Positions 1-8,339 are shown, counted from the stretch's first letter. The stretch is 64,000 nt of DNA from Pseudoalteromonas rubra (GCF_000238295.3 NZ_AHCD03000027.1:186001-250000); one strand, 5' to 3'. Notes: generated from the sequence alone by a model not told the origin. A program made the numbers and translations.

Positions 1-900
1 AGAGACTGCGGCCGTGATGGCCAGCAACAGGTGACGATGTCTGCGCTCAAAGCTGCCTGCATTTTTAAGCTTGCAGACAAACGGGTAGAGCGCAGTGGTG
101 TAGGCTTGGGCCACGGATATCGCCAGCCCGACGCCCACACTTTTAGCAAAACTATATAAACCGAACAGCTCTGGGGTTAGCAGGCGAGCCGCCACAAACA
201 TGTCCATGTTGACACGCAGTGAGCGCAGGATCTCACTGCCAGCCAGTTGTGTTGATGCCCGCAGCAGCCGGGAAAAAACGGCCCGACTGTACGCGCCAGC
301 CAGGGGCGAAGACTGCATGAAGGCAAAGCAGCCAAGCCACAGTAACGTAAACGCCCATTTACCAATCACGACGGCCAACAGGCCTGCATCAAGATAAAGT
401 GCAGCGGCCAGGGCCAGGTTTTCGGTGATGATACAAACGCTGCTGATCAGGCCAAACAAACCCATCTGGTTTCGGCGTTGCATCAGAAAGACCTGATTAC
501 ACACCAATGGGAAGACTAGATAAGTCAGAGCCATCAGGGCGACCAGGTGCATCATGTCCTGGCCAGGAAATAGCCAGGTACTCGCCAGTGCAACAAGTAT
601 TTGCACCACACACAAAGCGCCACAAAGCAGCCATTGAAGTAATAGACCATTTTTTAAAAATGCGGGCAATTCATCATCGCTGGCACGGATCACCTGTGCC
701 CCCGCGCCTGAGCGAAGCAGGAGTCTCAGCACTTCATGCAGTGTCAGCGCAAGCATGGCTGTACCATATTCGGTCGCAGACAAGCAGGCCGCCATGGCCA
801 TGATGCTGATCAGCCGCGAAGCCTTGGCAACCACTTCTGCACCAATCAGGTACGAAGTGTTGCTGAGCAGGGTCCGCATTGTGCTGGATGAGTGAGTCAT
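1..900 (-). CDS. Wzx-type polysaccharide flippase, 3' end outside window
   Basis: An open frame starts at the ATG at 898-900 and runs leftward off the window edge without a stop (300 codons visible). The product is very hydrophobic, with many membrane segments, starting MTHSSSTMRTLLSNTSYLIG. The N-terminal pattern (SYLIGAEVVAKASRLISIM, then a Tyr-Gly-containing loop ATEYGTAML) is that of Wzx/RfbX oligosaccharide flippases in the MVF/MATE-like superfamily, which move undecaprenyl-linked repeat units across the inner membrane. Glycosyltransferases and a priming sugar transferase to the right support an exopolysaccharide role. The C-terminal part is missing, so a related polysaccharide membrane protein cannot be fully excluded. 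Confidence 0.75.
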   Translation of the reverse strand, partial: MTHSSSTMRTLLSNTSYLIGAEVVAKASRLISIMAMAACLSATEYGTAMLALTLHEVLRLLLRSGAGAQVIRASDDELPAFLKNGLLLQWLLCGALCVVQILVALASTWLFPGQDMMHLVALMALTYLVFPLVCNQVFLMQRRNQMGLFGLISSVCIITENLALAAALYLDAGLLAVVIGKWAFTLLWLGCFAFMQSSPLAGAYSRAVFSRLLRASTQLAGSEILRSLRVNMDMFVAARLLTPELFGLYSFAKSVGVGLAISVAQAYTTALYPFVCKLKNAGSFERRHRHLLLAITAAVS

Positions 901-935
901 GGTATCGCGCTCTTTTTTATCAGATACCTTTACTA

Positions 936-952
936 ACCAAAATTCGTACCAA
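936..952 (-). promoter_or_regulatory. Weak sigma-54-like promoter for the flippase
   Basis: Read on the minus strand this is TTGGTACGAATTTTGGTT. It has GG at the -24 position, ten bases, then GG where consensus wants GC. It lies about 36 bases before the flippase ATG. It departs from consensus in both elements, so it is only suggestive. The context helps: a sigma-54 activator gene is next door and TGCAA-rich sites lie upstream. Confidence 0.3.
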
Positions 953-1096
953 GACGGGTAAGTACAAAAAACAAACTGAGAATTGATTTTAATCGTTTGT
1001 TTTATATGGCTTTAACAGATTGGTTGAGATGGTGACGCCCAGTTCGAAGGCTATAAGCTGGACAAATTTAGTAACGGAGGAGGTGTGCAGATCGCA

Positions 1097-1130
1097 TTTT
1101 GCAATGGCGATTTTGCAATTTGCAATCTGC
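1097..1130. promoter_or_regulatory. TGCAA-rich repeat cluster, candidate activator site
   Basis: TTTTGCAAT occurs at 1097-1105 and TTTTGCAATTTGCAA at 1111-1125, followed by CAATCTGC at 1123-1130. TGCAATTTGCA is almost self-complementary. A similar word precedes the other sigma-54-type promoters at 5178-5190, 6117-6129 and 8312-8327. It lies 147-180 bases upstream of the candidate flippase promoter, a usual distance for an enhancer-binding protein. The binding role is inference. Confidence 0.4.
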
Positions 1131-1152
1131 ACAGACAGCATGTTTGATTGGA

Positions 1153-2652
1153 TCAGGCGCCGGTTTTATTGTCTCCCCATTGCTGTATTTTGCGATACAG
1201 CGTTGACGGGCTGACTTCTAGTAAACTGGCTGCTTTCACCACATTGTCATCGCATGCTGCAATGGCCTTTTCTATGGCGATACGTTCAACCTCGGCGAGA
1301 GAACAAATCTGATTGGCAGAGGGGACATCTGATGACTGTGGGGCTGCATAGCCACTTTCCTGCACTGCCACCGGTTGCGGCATTGGTGTGCTCTGAGTTA
1401 CAGAGGCGTTGCCTGATTGACCATTGAGTAAAGCCTGGGCATCGCTCGGCTTGAGCTTAAGCTGCATTTGTAACGTGTCTTCGGTGATGAGGGGACCATC
1501 GGACATTACCACACAGCTGTGGATCAGGTTTTCGAGCTGACGTACATTACCCGGCCAGTCATAATTTACGATGAGTTGTTCGGCGGCAGATGAAAAACCA
1601 ACAAAGACTTTGTTCTCGATTTCACTGAACTTGCTCAAAAAGTGCTGCGCAATTTGCAAGGCATCGTGATCTCGTTCATGCAATGCGGGCAAATCAATGG
1701 CAATGACGTTCAGACGGTAAAACAAGTCTTCACGTAACCGCTGATCGGCAATGGCCTGATGCGGTTCACGGTTGGTCGCACAGATAAAACGCACATCGAC
1801 CTTTTCTTCTTTGCCGCTGCCGACCTTCTGGAAAGTACCTGACTGGACAAAACGCAAGATCTTAGCCTGCAGGTTCATGTCCATTTCGCCGATTTCATCT
1901 AAAAACAGGGTGCCGCCGTCGGCTTGTGTGGCAGCGCCATCGCGGTTCGTGACGGCCCCCGAGAATGCGCCTTTAATGTGACCAAAGATTTCTGATTCCA
2001 TCAGTTCACTGGGGATCGCAGCACAGTTGATACACACCAGCGGCTTATCTTTGCGCGTACTGGCGCGGTGAATGGCATCGGCGGCCAGCTCTTTACCGGT
2101 TCCACTGGGCCCGGTGATAAATACATTGGCCTGACTGGGGCCGGCTTTTTCGATGGCTTTATACACCATTTGCATGGCAATGGAGCCCCCTACAAAGCGA
2201 TAAAACTGCGATTTGATTGAGCTATGATAGCGCTGCAGGCTGGCCCGCAACATATTCCGTTCAGCGACCAACATTTTGGTCTGAACGGCCTGCTCGAGTG
2301 TGAGTTTGATATTGCCGATGTCGAAGGGCTTTTGCATATAGCCCCATACCTTGCCCTGGTTAATGGCATCAATGAGGTCTTCCACTTCGGTGAAGGCGGT
2401 GAGCATCATGCGAATGGTGTCCGGAAAGCGCTCGGCGACCTGAGCCAGAAACTCAATGCCGGACATATTGGGCATCATTTTATCTGAGACAACGACGTCG
2501 ATAGGGTGTTGTTCTAACAAGGCCAGGCCTTCTTCTCCACTTGACGCAGTGAACACTGTATAGGGCTCATTTTTAAGCGCGCGGGTGAGGGAGCGTAGAA
2601 TAAGGGGTTCGTCATCGACGAACAGCAAGGTAATGTTAGTAACCGGTTCCAT
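1153..2652 (-). CDS. Sigma-54-dependent response regulator (REC-AAA+-Fis HTH)
   Basis: This 499-residue protein has the full NtrC-type layout. The receiver domain (about 5-120) has acidic residues D13-D14, phospho-acceptor D57 and K108. The AAA+ domain (about 150-390) has Walker A GPSGTGKE at 181-188, the sigma-54 contact loop as GAFSGA at 228-233 and Walker B ending LFLDEI near 249-254. A Fis-type helix-turn-helix sits at about 450-499. The family opens sigma-54 RNA polymerase complexes with ATP after phosphorylation by a sensor kinase; no partner kinase is visible in the window. It lies inside the exopolysaccharide locus with sigma-54 promoters on both sides, so it is the obvious candidate activator of that locus. 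Confidence 0.93.
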   Translation of the reverse strand: MEPVTNITLLFVDDEPLILRSLTRALKNEPYTVFTASSGEEGLALLEQHPIDVVVSDKMMPNMSGIEFLAQVAERFPDTIRMMLTAFTEVEDLIDAINQGKVWGYMQKPFDIGNIKLTLEQAVQTKMLVAERNMLRASLQRYHSSIKSQFYRFVGGSIAMQMVYKAIEKAGPSQANVFITGPSGTGKELAADAIHRASTRKDKPLVCINCAAIPSELMESEIFGHIKGAFSGAVTNRDGAATQADGGTLFLDEIGEMDMNLQAKILRFVQSGTFQKVGSGKEEKVDVRFICATNREPHQAIADQRLREDLFYRLNVIAIDLPALHERDHDALQIAQHFLSKFSEIENKVFVGFSSAAEQLIVNYDWPGNVRQLENLIHSCVVMSDGPLITEDTLQMQLKLKPSDAQALLNGQSGNASVTQSTPMPQPVAVQESGYAAPQSSDVPSANQICSLAEVERIAIEKAIAACDDNVVKAASLLEVSPSTLYRKIQQWGDNKTGA

Positions 2653-2745
2653 GTAATCCTGCCTGAGTTAACGCGTGTTAATAGAAGTATTACACAGTCT
2701 TTGACAATTTGAAGCATTAATATACAGGAGTTTATGGTGCTAAAT

Positions 2746-2782
2746 AAAACCGCCTGCGATGAGAGAGGAGCAGGCGGTTTTG
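2746..2782 (-). terminator. Intrinsic terminator after the lipoprotein gene
   Basis: ACCGCCTGC at 2749-2757 pairs with GCAGGCGGT at 2770-2778, with A and T runs on the outer sides. On the minus strand the stem is followed by TTTTATTTA, so it ends the 5058-2800 unit before the response regulator gene. The flanking A/T runs could make it work in both directions. Confidence 0.85.
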
Positions 2783-2799
2783 CGAGGAACTATCATTGT

Positions 2800-3420
2800 T
2801 TAATTGAACTGATGTGCCACTGTGGTGGCCTGCATATTCAGCTCGGTGAGCAAATGATTGCTCTGTAACATACCATCTACGCTGATCAGCAGGGTTTTGT
2901 AATTAACCGGAATATCCAGTGTCATGGTGATCTGTCCGGCATTATTAAAGCGTGCCGTTGCCAGCAGGGCTTTGTCCGCCATTGCCTCATCCTCATAGCT
3001 TTCAACCACCTCATGCATGGCATAGACTTTCACCATTTTATTGGCCAGGCTGTCTCCCAGCACATCCTGGCCGCCCAGATCTAAGGTCACTGTTTTACTG
3101 GTACTGAAGTTAAAATCCGCTTTGACATGCAAGTCGTTAGAGGTTTCAGCCGGGCTGTCCAGCAATGTCGGGTCAGGCTCGTAACTTGGTGCAGGTTCTG
3201 TCGGCTCCACAGGTGCTGCCGCGCCATCGTTCTGCGCCTGACTTTGATCTTGTGTGGTCCCAGTTGATGCAGGTGTGCTGGTGTTATTTGCCGGTGCTGT
3301 GGCCGTATTACCGCTGCTGGTTGAGGTGCCCGTTGAGCCACCTTCACCACCACCGCCTCCGCAGCCACTCAAAGTGAAACAAACCAGGGTTAAAGCTGAA
3401 AATTTAGTTAATGTATTCAT
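2800..3420 (-). CDS. Small Gly/Thr/Ser-rich lipoprotein
   Basis: The protein has an N-terminal lipoprotein signal with lipobox LSGC (Cys at residue 20 counted from the ATG at 3420). A run of glycines follows, then a low-complexity Ser/Thr/Asn/Gln/Pro linker to about residue 90 and a small C-terminal beta-rich domain. The ATG at 3420 is preferred over 3426 because GAGGAT lies at a better distance. It starts 12 bases after the stop of the LruC-type gene and shares its transcript. No family is recognised for the C-terminal domain. I infer a surface or periplasmic accessory to the larger secreted neighbour, perhaps in the extracellular matrix. Confidence 0.7.
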   Translation of the reverse strand: MNTLTKFSALTLVCFTLSGCGGGGGEGGSTGTSTSSGNTATAPANNTSTPASTGTTQDQSQAQNDGAAAPVEPTEPAPSYEPDPTLLDSPAETSNDLHVKADFNFSTSKTVTLDLGGQDVLGDSLANKMVKVYAMHEVVESYEDEAMADKALLATARFNNAGQITMTLDIPVNYKTLLISVDGMLQSNHLLTELNMQATTVAHQFN

Positions 3421-3432
3421 GGTCATATCCTC

Positions 3433-5058
3433 TTAGTGTGCGCTGAACGTATGGGTGGTGCGTTCGTTGGTCATAAACCAGTCCTGAGCCTGTTCGCCAT
3501 TGCTTTCCACCCAGGTTTCGTAGGCAGGATACGCCCAGATTACGTCGAGATATTCTCTGGGATAGTGCCAGTCATTACTGATCATTAAGGCCCAGGGCAG
3601 GTTCTCGGCTGTTCTGAAGTAGCGGCCCGCTTGTGCATCTGAGGTATCATCGGCTGTACCAAAGCGGTTAGCATCAAACTTGTCGGTTGGCGGGAAATCT
3701 GCCATGTGGATTTCCAGTGAACGATCTTGGGTTCTGTACAGGAAGAAATCGAAATCGTTGATGCTCAGTGCATCCAGGGTTTGTTCAAAGCTGACATCGA
3801 AGGTGTATGGTACAGGTTCAAAGTAATCGCAGGTCATCACCGTATTAAAGTGCTGGCACTGGCCAGACTGACCTGTGGTGGTGAAGACATGGGTATTGCT
3901 CCACAATGACAACACGGCGTTGGTTTGTCCGTCTTCTGCCGTTTTGTCATAGCTTTGACCGTCAACCGTGAGTGTGGCTTGTTCAATCAGTGCAGGGTTA
4001 CTGTTCATAAGACGCAGACCGAAACCATTCTGGTAAGCTGCACCGCGTGCCGTGATCCAACCATTGATGATGAAACCGCTGATCTGGTTATCCGCATTGT
4101 AGGTAAAGCGAATGCGTTGTTTAACTACCAGGTCGTTCATGTCATGGTCACCGCGGGCAGGCCAGTTATCTTCGAATGCGAGTGTCGTGACCCCTTCTGC
4201 GCTCGGATAATATTGGCTGTAGGCCCGGTTAAAGTCGTTAGGAAATTCATCTTGTTCGTCTTCAATGCCGTCGGCATCGCTGTCGTTTTGCTCTGGCATG
4301 ACCGTCAGGTTGAGGGCGGATATGGCAGTCGCGGGTGAGCTTTTTACGCTGAATACCGCATCATTAAAGTCGTTGTCTCCCCAGGTGCGGGGTAAGTCTT
4401 CGAAGCCGATGACCACTTCCTGCTCTTCTTCATCCAGCAATAACACGCAGTGCTGACGCAAGGTCTCGTTACTTTCCGGGTTGAGATCAGACAATGAATA
4501 GTAATAAGGGATCTGAAATGGTTTTACGCCGGTGTAATACCAAAAGCCGTTTGCCGCAATAAAGAAGCCAATGCTGGTGCCTGCCGGAAACTCGCCAATA
4601 CTAACCCGGTGGCCATTGGTCAGATGTGGGTAGCTGAGATTTGGAAACACGATAGTCTCCTGCACCTCTTCAGGTGATTGTGGCGGATTCTCCGGGTCGA
4701 AGGTAAAGTAACCAAAGGAGTTTTTGTAGCCCGCGCCTTCGTGGATAAACGTTACAAACACTTCAGCATCTTCAACCAGGTGTATGGTAGACCCTTCGTC
4801 ACCTGTAATGAAGGCCTCGTTAATTCTCGCTTCAGGCAGTGCGTTTTGAATGCGCTGGAAGAACTCCGGACTGTATTCGTCACGTGCATAAATCAGTGAG
4901 TCGGGCTTGCCGGTAGACTGGTTGTAGCCTGTTGGCCAGGCTTCACCAGATTGGAATTGCCAGACATATTGACCCTCTATCTGTTCGACTGCAGAGGCTG
5001 CAAAAGACAGCAGTCCGCAGGTCATCAAAGGGTAAAGTGGGTTAAGCAGTTTCATCAT
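3433..5058 (-). CDS. LruC/DUF4114-type secreted protein, possible matrix protein
   Basis: The exported protein is about 541 residues. The ATG at 5058 (or 5055) has GGAG just upstream and gives a signal peptide rich in Leu/Ala. Two acidic motifs of one type stand out: PRTWGDNDFNDAVF in the middle and WPARGDHDMNDLVV further on, separated by an Asp-rich DSDADGIEDEQDEFPND segment like calcium-binding loops. The (G)DxDxND signature and overall layout are those of LruC-domain and DUF4114 secreted proteins. These are beta-rich and often found with surface structures. The gene sits in an exopolysaccharide locus, so a calcium-binding matrix or surface protein is plausible. The molecular function is not established. 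Confidence 0.75.
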   Translation of the reverse strand: MMKLLNPLYPLMTCGLLSFAASAVEQIEGQYVWQFQSGEAWPTGYNQSTGKPDSLIYARDEYSPEFFQRIQNALPEARINEAFITGDEGSTIHLVEDAEVFVTFIHEGAGYKNSFGYFTFDPENPPQSPEEVQETIVFPNLSYPHLTNGHRVSIGEFPAGTSIGFFIAANGFWYYTGVKPFQIPYYYSLSDLNPESNETLRQHCVLLLDEEEQEVVIGFEDLPRTWGDNDFNDAVFSVKSSPATAISALNLTVMPEQNDSDADGIEDEQDEFPNDFNRAYSQYYPSAEGVTTLAFEDNWPARGDHDMNDLVVKQRIRFTYNADNQISGFIINGWITARGAAYQNGFGLRLMNSNPALIEQATLTVDGQSYDKTAEDGQTNAVLSLWSNTHVFTTTGQSGQCQHFNTVMTCDYFEPVPYTFDVSFEQTLDALSINDFDFFLYRTQDRSLEIHMADFPPTDKFDANRFGTADDTSDAQAGRYFRTAENLPWALMISNDWHYPREYLDVIWAYPAYETWVESNGEQAQDWFMTNERTTHTFSAH

Positions 5059-5102
5059 ATTCGCTCCAGTTAAATTCAATCTTGTACTTCTGTACTGGTT
5101 AT

Positions 5103-5119
5103 TTCATGAAGTGTGCCAA
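5103..5119 (-). promoter_or_regulatory. Sigma-54-like promoter for the LruC operon
   Basis: The minus strand reads TTGGCACACTTCATGAA. The -24 box TTGGCAC is perfect, but after ten bases the -12 box has GA instead of GC. It lies about 46 bases before the ATG at 5058. TGCAA-rich sites are 61-91 bases further upstream, as at the other sigma-54 promoters here. Confidence 0.45.
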
Positions 5120-5177
5120 GAATTTAGTTGTTATTTATCAGTTGCTTATGTTTTTTTGTTCTGTGGTGGTGAGGTTT

Positions 5178-5208
5178 TTTGCAAATTGCACTGCATTGCG
5201 CTTTGCAA
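5178..5208. promoter_or_regulatory. TGCAA-rich inverted elements, candidate activator site
   Basis: TTTGCAAATTGCA at 5178-5190 is followed by TGCATTGCG and CTTTGCAA. On the minus strand this reads as several TTGCAA/TGCAA half-sites with the core TGCAATTTGCA also seen near 1115. It is 61-91 bases upstream of the sigma-54-like promoter of the LruC operon. Its use as an activator site is inferred from recurrence. Confidence 0.4.
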
Positions 5209-5216
5209 ACAAAAAA

Positions 5217-5246
5217 TGCTGACCGACAGAGATTATCCGTCAGCAT
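5217..5246 (-). terminator. Inverted repeat with minus-strand T run, terminator-like
   Basis: ATGCTGAC at 5217-5224 pairs perfectly with GTCAGCAT at 5239-5246. On the minus strand the stem is followed by TTTTTTG, like an intrinsic terminator, yet no minus-strand gene lies immediately upstream. It may insulate the LruC promoter from antisense reading through the adjacent glycosyltransferase. Confidence 0.5.
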
Positions 5247-5325
5247 GAAAAGTCAGCCTATGCGGTGTTTTCTATAAACGGTGCAATACTTGCTTCATGA
5301 GAGATGGAAGATAAAGGAGGTCGGC

Positions 5326-6075
5326 ATGCAATCGTCTCAAACAGACACTTTGATATTTAGCCTGGCATTGAATGGGTATCAGTGGCGTTACCGACGTTAT
5401 CTGAACAGTCAACGTCACTATGCCAGGCGCATGGGCTATGATTATGTGGTGGTCACACGGCCCTGGTTGAATCGGCTGGGCGCTGAGTGCTGCTGGCTGA
5501 AGTTGTTTTTGTTGAAAGCGGCGTTACAGGCGGGTTATCAACAGGTGATGTTTGTTGATGCGGATGCCTGTATCCAGCCTGCGTGCCCGGCACTGGATAA
5601 ACTGGATGACGCCGATAAGTTCCTTTTTCTGGCTCGGGGTTACAGTGGGGCGTTTAACTCAGGCGTGATGCTGATGCGCAACTGCCCACAGGCAATTGAG
5701 TGGCTGGATACACTGATAGCGGCGATGACCGAGCCGGTGGCTGAATCCCGGGGAATTGGCTGGGGAGAAAATGGCCATGTGATCCATTATGCACAGGATT
5801 GCGAGGGCGTCGGTGAGCTGGAACGGCGCTGGAATAACACCTGTGAGCCACACCTGGATGACTATATTCGTCACTTTAATTACGGGCCGCTGAAGTGCTC
5901 AATATTGGACAAATGCTTCCATACATTGATTTTCAAATGTTCACGTCTGTTGCTCGGGCATAGTCTGTCCCGCCCGGACGAGCAAGCGGATAAGCTCGCC
6001 GTGGTGCAGCTGCGCATTCCTGCGGCACTGAGCCAGATCCAGACTTTGTATCCGGGTTATTTTTCCTCCTTATAA
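5326..6075 (+). CDS. Cytoplasmic glycosyltransferase with DXD motif
   Basis: The ATG at 5326 is chosen because a strong AAAGGAGG lies 5 bases before it; an in-frame ATG-less extension to 5281 lacks this. The 249-residue protein has the nucleotide-sugar metal motif DAD at about 78-80 (MFVDADACIQP) and FNSGVMLMRN at about 110-119, a pair typical of GT8/GT34-like nucleotide-sugar transferases. There are no clear membrane segments. It probably adds a sugar to the exopolysaccharide repeat unit. It diverges from the LruC operon and has its own terminator. Confidence 0.7.
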   Translation: MQSSQTDTLIFSLALNGYQWRYRRYLNSQRHYARRMGYDYVVVTRPWLNRLGAECCWLKLFLLKAALQAGYQQVMFVDADACIQPACPALDKLDDADKFLFLARGYSGAFNSGVMLMRNCPQAIEWLDTLIAAMTEPVAESRGIGWGENGHVIHYAQDCEGVGELERRWNNTCEPHLDDYIRHFNYGPLKCSILDKCFHTLIFKCSRLLLGHSLSRPDEQADKLAVVQLRIPAALSQIQTLYPGYFSSL

Positions 6076-6094
6076 GCGTCGCATCGACGCTTTT
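6074..6094 (+). terminator. Terminator overlapping the glycosyltransferase stop
   Basis: AAGCGTCG (6074-6081), a CAT loop and CGACGCTT (6085-6092) form a perfect hairpin followed by TTC. It begins inside the stop codon of the glycosyltransferase gene. Confidence 0.75.
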
Positions 6095-6116
6095 CAAAAT
6101 AAGAAAATTCTCAAAA

Positions 6117-6130
6117 TGCAATGCAATTTA
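6117..6130. promoter_or_regulatory. TGCAA-type candidate activator site
   Basis: TGCAATGCAATTTA lies 60-73 bases upstream of the -24 element at 6190. It shares the TGCAATTT core with the sites near 1115 and 5180. The role is inferred from position and repetition. Confidence 0.35.
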
Positions 6131-6188
6131 GCTGAGAATAGAACCCCATAAAAACTTAAAATTCAACTTAAATCAAAGGTTTAAATTT

Positions 6189-6204
6189 TGGCATGGTCTT
6201 CGCT
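6189..6204 (+). promoter_or_regulatory. Sigma-54 promoter
   Basis: TGGCATGGTCTTCGCT has GG at 6190-6191 and GC at 6202-6203 with exactly ten bases between them, the diagnostic sigma-54 geometry. It lies 39 bases before the ATG at 6243 and would drive the wecG-like/sugar transferase pair. Confidence 0.75.
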
Positions 6205-6242
6205 ATCTATTCGGTGTAATCAACTTAACAGCGGAGGAAGCG

Positions 6243-7499
6243 ATGTCTACTTACTTAACCACACACTCATCACACGCAAGTGAGTCAGGTGCACGTAAAG
6301 CACTCAGAGTCAGCGCTGCATTGGTGTTAGTCACTGCTTTAGTGCCGTTGTTCTGTTTCAATTCTCTGGCTGCGCTAATCTGTTTCAAAGCACCACTGAG
6401 ACGCCAGACCTGGATAGACGTGAGCGCTCAGCCAGTGTTGTTGCTCGGCTGGCAGGTCGGCATATTCAAGCGCAGCGCAGCGCTGTTAAATGTTGTGAGT
6501 GGTCGTATTCGGTTTGTTGGTAACCCGCTGCTACGTGACGGCGTGAGCATGCCTCGGGTGGCGCGTTTACACTCACCCTGTGGTCAGCCTGGACTATTCG
6601 ATTGTCTCTGGTTACATAGCCTGACCGGGCTCAGTGTGGATAAGCCGCTTGCTTTGCTCCATGCGCAGCACAACCAGTCTTTGTTAGCAGATATTTTATT
6701 AGTATTTAAGGTGCTCTTGTGTCTGGGCTTGTATCGCAAATCGGCAAGTACCCCGTCGAGCAGTGAATTGTTTGGTATTCCGTTTAGTAACACGCGTATG
6801 CAGGTTGCAGTGGATTGGGTTGTAAAAGACTCGGCGGAAACAGATACACAGGGGTGCCGTTCGGCTTACTACATCAACGTCAACTCGGTTAATTTATCGG
6901 CTGGTAACGCACAGCTCTATCAGGTACTGCAAAACAGTGACCGGAACTTTATTGATGGGTCGGGTATGCGGATCGCGGCCCGAAAAGCGGGCATGAACCT
7001 GGCCGACAACAATAATGGTACCGACATGCTGCCCGGGCTTTGTCAGGCTGCCGCTGAAAATCAACGTTCTCTGTTTTTACTCGGTGCACAGCCCGGTGTC
7101 GCACACAAAGCCGCTGCCAACTTGAGTCAACAATACCCGGGGTTGCGCATTGCGGGTGTGCACCACGGCTACTTCGATGATGATGATCAGGTTGTCGACT
7201 GTATTAATCAAAGTGGTGCCGACATTGTACTGGTCGCCTTGGGTTCGCCTCGCCAGGAACTCTGGATAGATAACAACAAGCATAAACTCCAGGCGCAGTG
7301 TGCGCTGGCGGTCGGCGGCTTATTCGATTTTTTCTCCGGCAATATAGCGCGTGCCCCCATGTGGATGAGAGAGCTGGGCCTTGAATGGGTTTGGCGTCTG
7401 ATCCAGGAGCCCAAAGCCAAGTTTAACCGCTATGTACTCGGTAACCCGATTTTCCTATTCCGTGTTTATGTTTTACAACAAGCTTTGCGAGGACTTTAA
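6243..7499 (+). CDS. WecG/TagA-family glycosyltransferase with degenerate sugar-transferase N-domain
   Basis: The 418-residue protein starts after GGAGGAAG. The C-terminal half (about 205-400) matches WecG/TagA/CpsF transferases: a YYINVNSVN strand, a DGSGMRIAAR motif, LLGAQPG, and the late GSPRQE and VGGLFDFFSG motifs. These enzymes transfer a ManNAc-type or other sugar to a lipid-linked acceptor. The N-terminal 190 residues contain a hydrophobic helix and traces of a bacterial sugar transferase. RIRFVGNPLL sits where SLVGPRPL is expected, and QPGLFDCLWLHSLTGL where the KPGITG motif is expected. The catalytic acidic residues are not apparent. I infer a fused but inactive priming-transferase domain. 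Confidence 0.85.
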   Translation: MSTYLTTHSSHASESGARKALRVSAALVLVTALVPLFCFNSLAALICFKAPLRRQTWIDVSAQPVLLLGWQVGIFKRSAALLNVVSGRIRFVGNPLLRDGVSMPRVARLHSPCGQPGLFDCLWLHSLTGLSVDKPLALLHAQHNQSLLADILLVFKVLLCLGLYRKSASTPSSSELFGIPFSNTRMQVAVDWVVKDSAETDTQGCRSAYYINVNSVNLSAGNAQLYQVLQNSDRNFIDGSGMRIAARKAGMNLADNNNGTDMLPGLCQAAAENQRSLFLLGAQPGVAHKAAANLSQQYPGLRIAGVHHGYFDDDDQVVDCINQSGADIVLVALGSPRQELWIDNNKHKLQAQCALAVGGLFDFFSGNIARAPMWMRELGLEWVWRLIQEPKAKFNRYVLGNPIFLFRVYVLQQALRGL

Positions 7500-7501
7500 T
7501 C

Positions 7502-8185
7502 ATGTATAGCATCAAAAAAACCACTGCAACTCAGTACAATACAATGTCATCATCTGCTTCTGAGCAAACCAAAACAGATGGTCGTCACCATGGTATTCCA
7601 GCCTGTTTACAGCGCCTGGCTGCGATTACTGGATTACTTTTACTCAGCCCGTTTTTACTGGTACTTATAGCACTGATCAAGCTGGAAAGTCAGGGGCCAT
7701 GTGTATACAAACAGGTTCGGGTAGGTAAACTGGGCCGCCGTTTTACCATGTATAAGTTTCGTTCTATGTACATGCCGGAGGATCCGCGCTTTCGTAATCC
7801 AGACCCGGCACAAAGCGACCGTGAAGGTGTGTGTGCTAAATATCGTAATGATCCGCGTATTACCCGTATTGGTGCTTTCATTCGCAAGTACTCAATCGAC
7901 GAGTTACCCCAGCTGATGAATGTGGTACGGGGAGATATGTTGCTAATAGGTCCGCGCCCAGCGCTGGAAAAAGAAGTACACGCATACCAGCCACATGAGT
8001 TAGGTCGCCTTAACAGTGAGCAGGGACTGACTGGCTTATGGCAGGTCACCGGCCGCGCCGACACGACTTTTGCACAGCAGGTGCAACTGGACAAGCGCTA
8101 CATCAGCGAGCAAAGTGCGCTGAATGATGTCACCATTTTGCTTAAGACCATCCCTTGCGTCATTGGTGCCAAAGGAGCCTACTAA
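7502..8185 (+). CDS. Undecaprenyl-phosphate sugar transferase (priming enzyme)
   Basis: The 227-residue protein starts two bases after the previous stop. It carries the full bacterial sugar transferase (WcaJ/RfbP/PglC-like) domain: one N-terminal membrane helix (AITGLLLLSPFLLVLIALI), then YKQVRVG, FTMYKFRSM, the acidic IDELPQLMNVVRGDMLLIGPRP segment and GLTGLWQVTGR. Enzymes of this family put the first sugar-1-phosphate on undecaprenyl phosphate at the inner membrane. It lacks the long multi-span N-terminal part of WcaJ, so it is of the short type. It is translationally close to the WecG-like gene and ends at a strong terminator. Confidence 0.92.
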   Translation: MYSIKKTTATQYNTMSSSASEQTKTDGRHHGIPACLQRLAAITGLLLLSPFLLVLIALIKLESQGPCVYKQVRVGKLGRRFTMYKFRSMYMPEDPRFRNPDPAQSDREGVCAKYRNDPRITRIGAFIRKYSIDELPQLMNVVRGDMLLIGPRPALEKEVHAYQPHELGRLNSEQGLTGLWQVTGRADTTFAQQVQLDKRYISEQSALNDVTILLKTIPCVIGAKGAY

Positions 8186-8233
8186 ATTCATTGAGGGAGC
8201 ACATTGTGGATCACACCTGTCTTTTCATGTAGA

Positions 8234-8262
8234 GCCACCGCTTAGTCGGTGGCTTTCTTTTT
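8234..8262 (+). terminator. Intrinsic terminator
   Basis: GCCACCG (8234-8240) pairs with CGGTGGC (8247-8253) and is followed by TTTCTTTTT. It ends the 6243-8185 unit. Confidence 0.92.
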
Positions 8263-8311
8263 GCAAACCCGCTTTTTTATTTTGGTAATTCACTCCAGAC
8301 AACGCATCGCC

Positions 8312-8339
8312 TTTTGCAAATTAAGCATTCACAATCTGC
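8312..8339. promoter_or_regulatory. TGCAA-type candidate activator site
   Basis: TTTTGCAAATTAAGCA at 8312-8327 is followed by CAATCTGC at 8332-8339. Both words also occur together at 1111-1130. The element lies about 45-70 bases upstream of the -24 box at 8383. Binding by the response regulator is inference. Confidence 0.4.

Noticed and set aside
3925..4338. Plus-strand ORF of 137 codons opposite the LruC gene
   Set aside because: It is the complement of a clearly coding frame with a signal peptide and domain motifs, and has no ribosome site.
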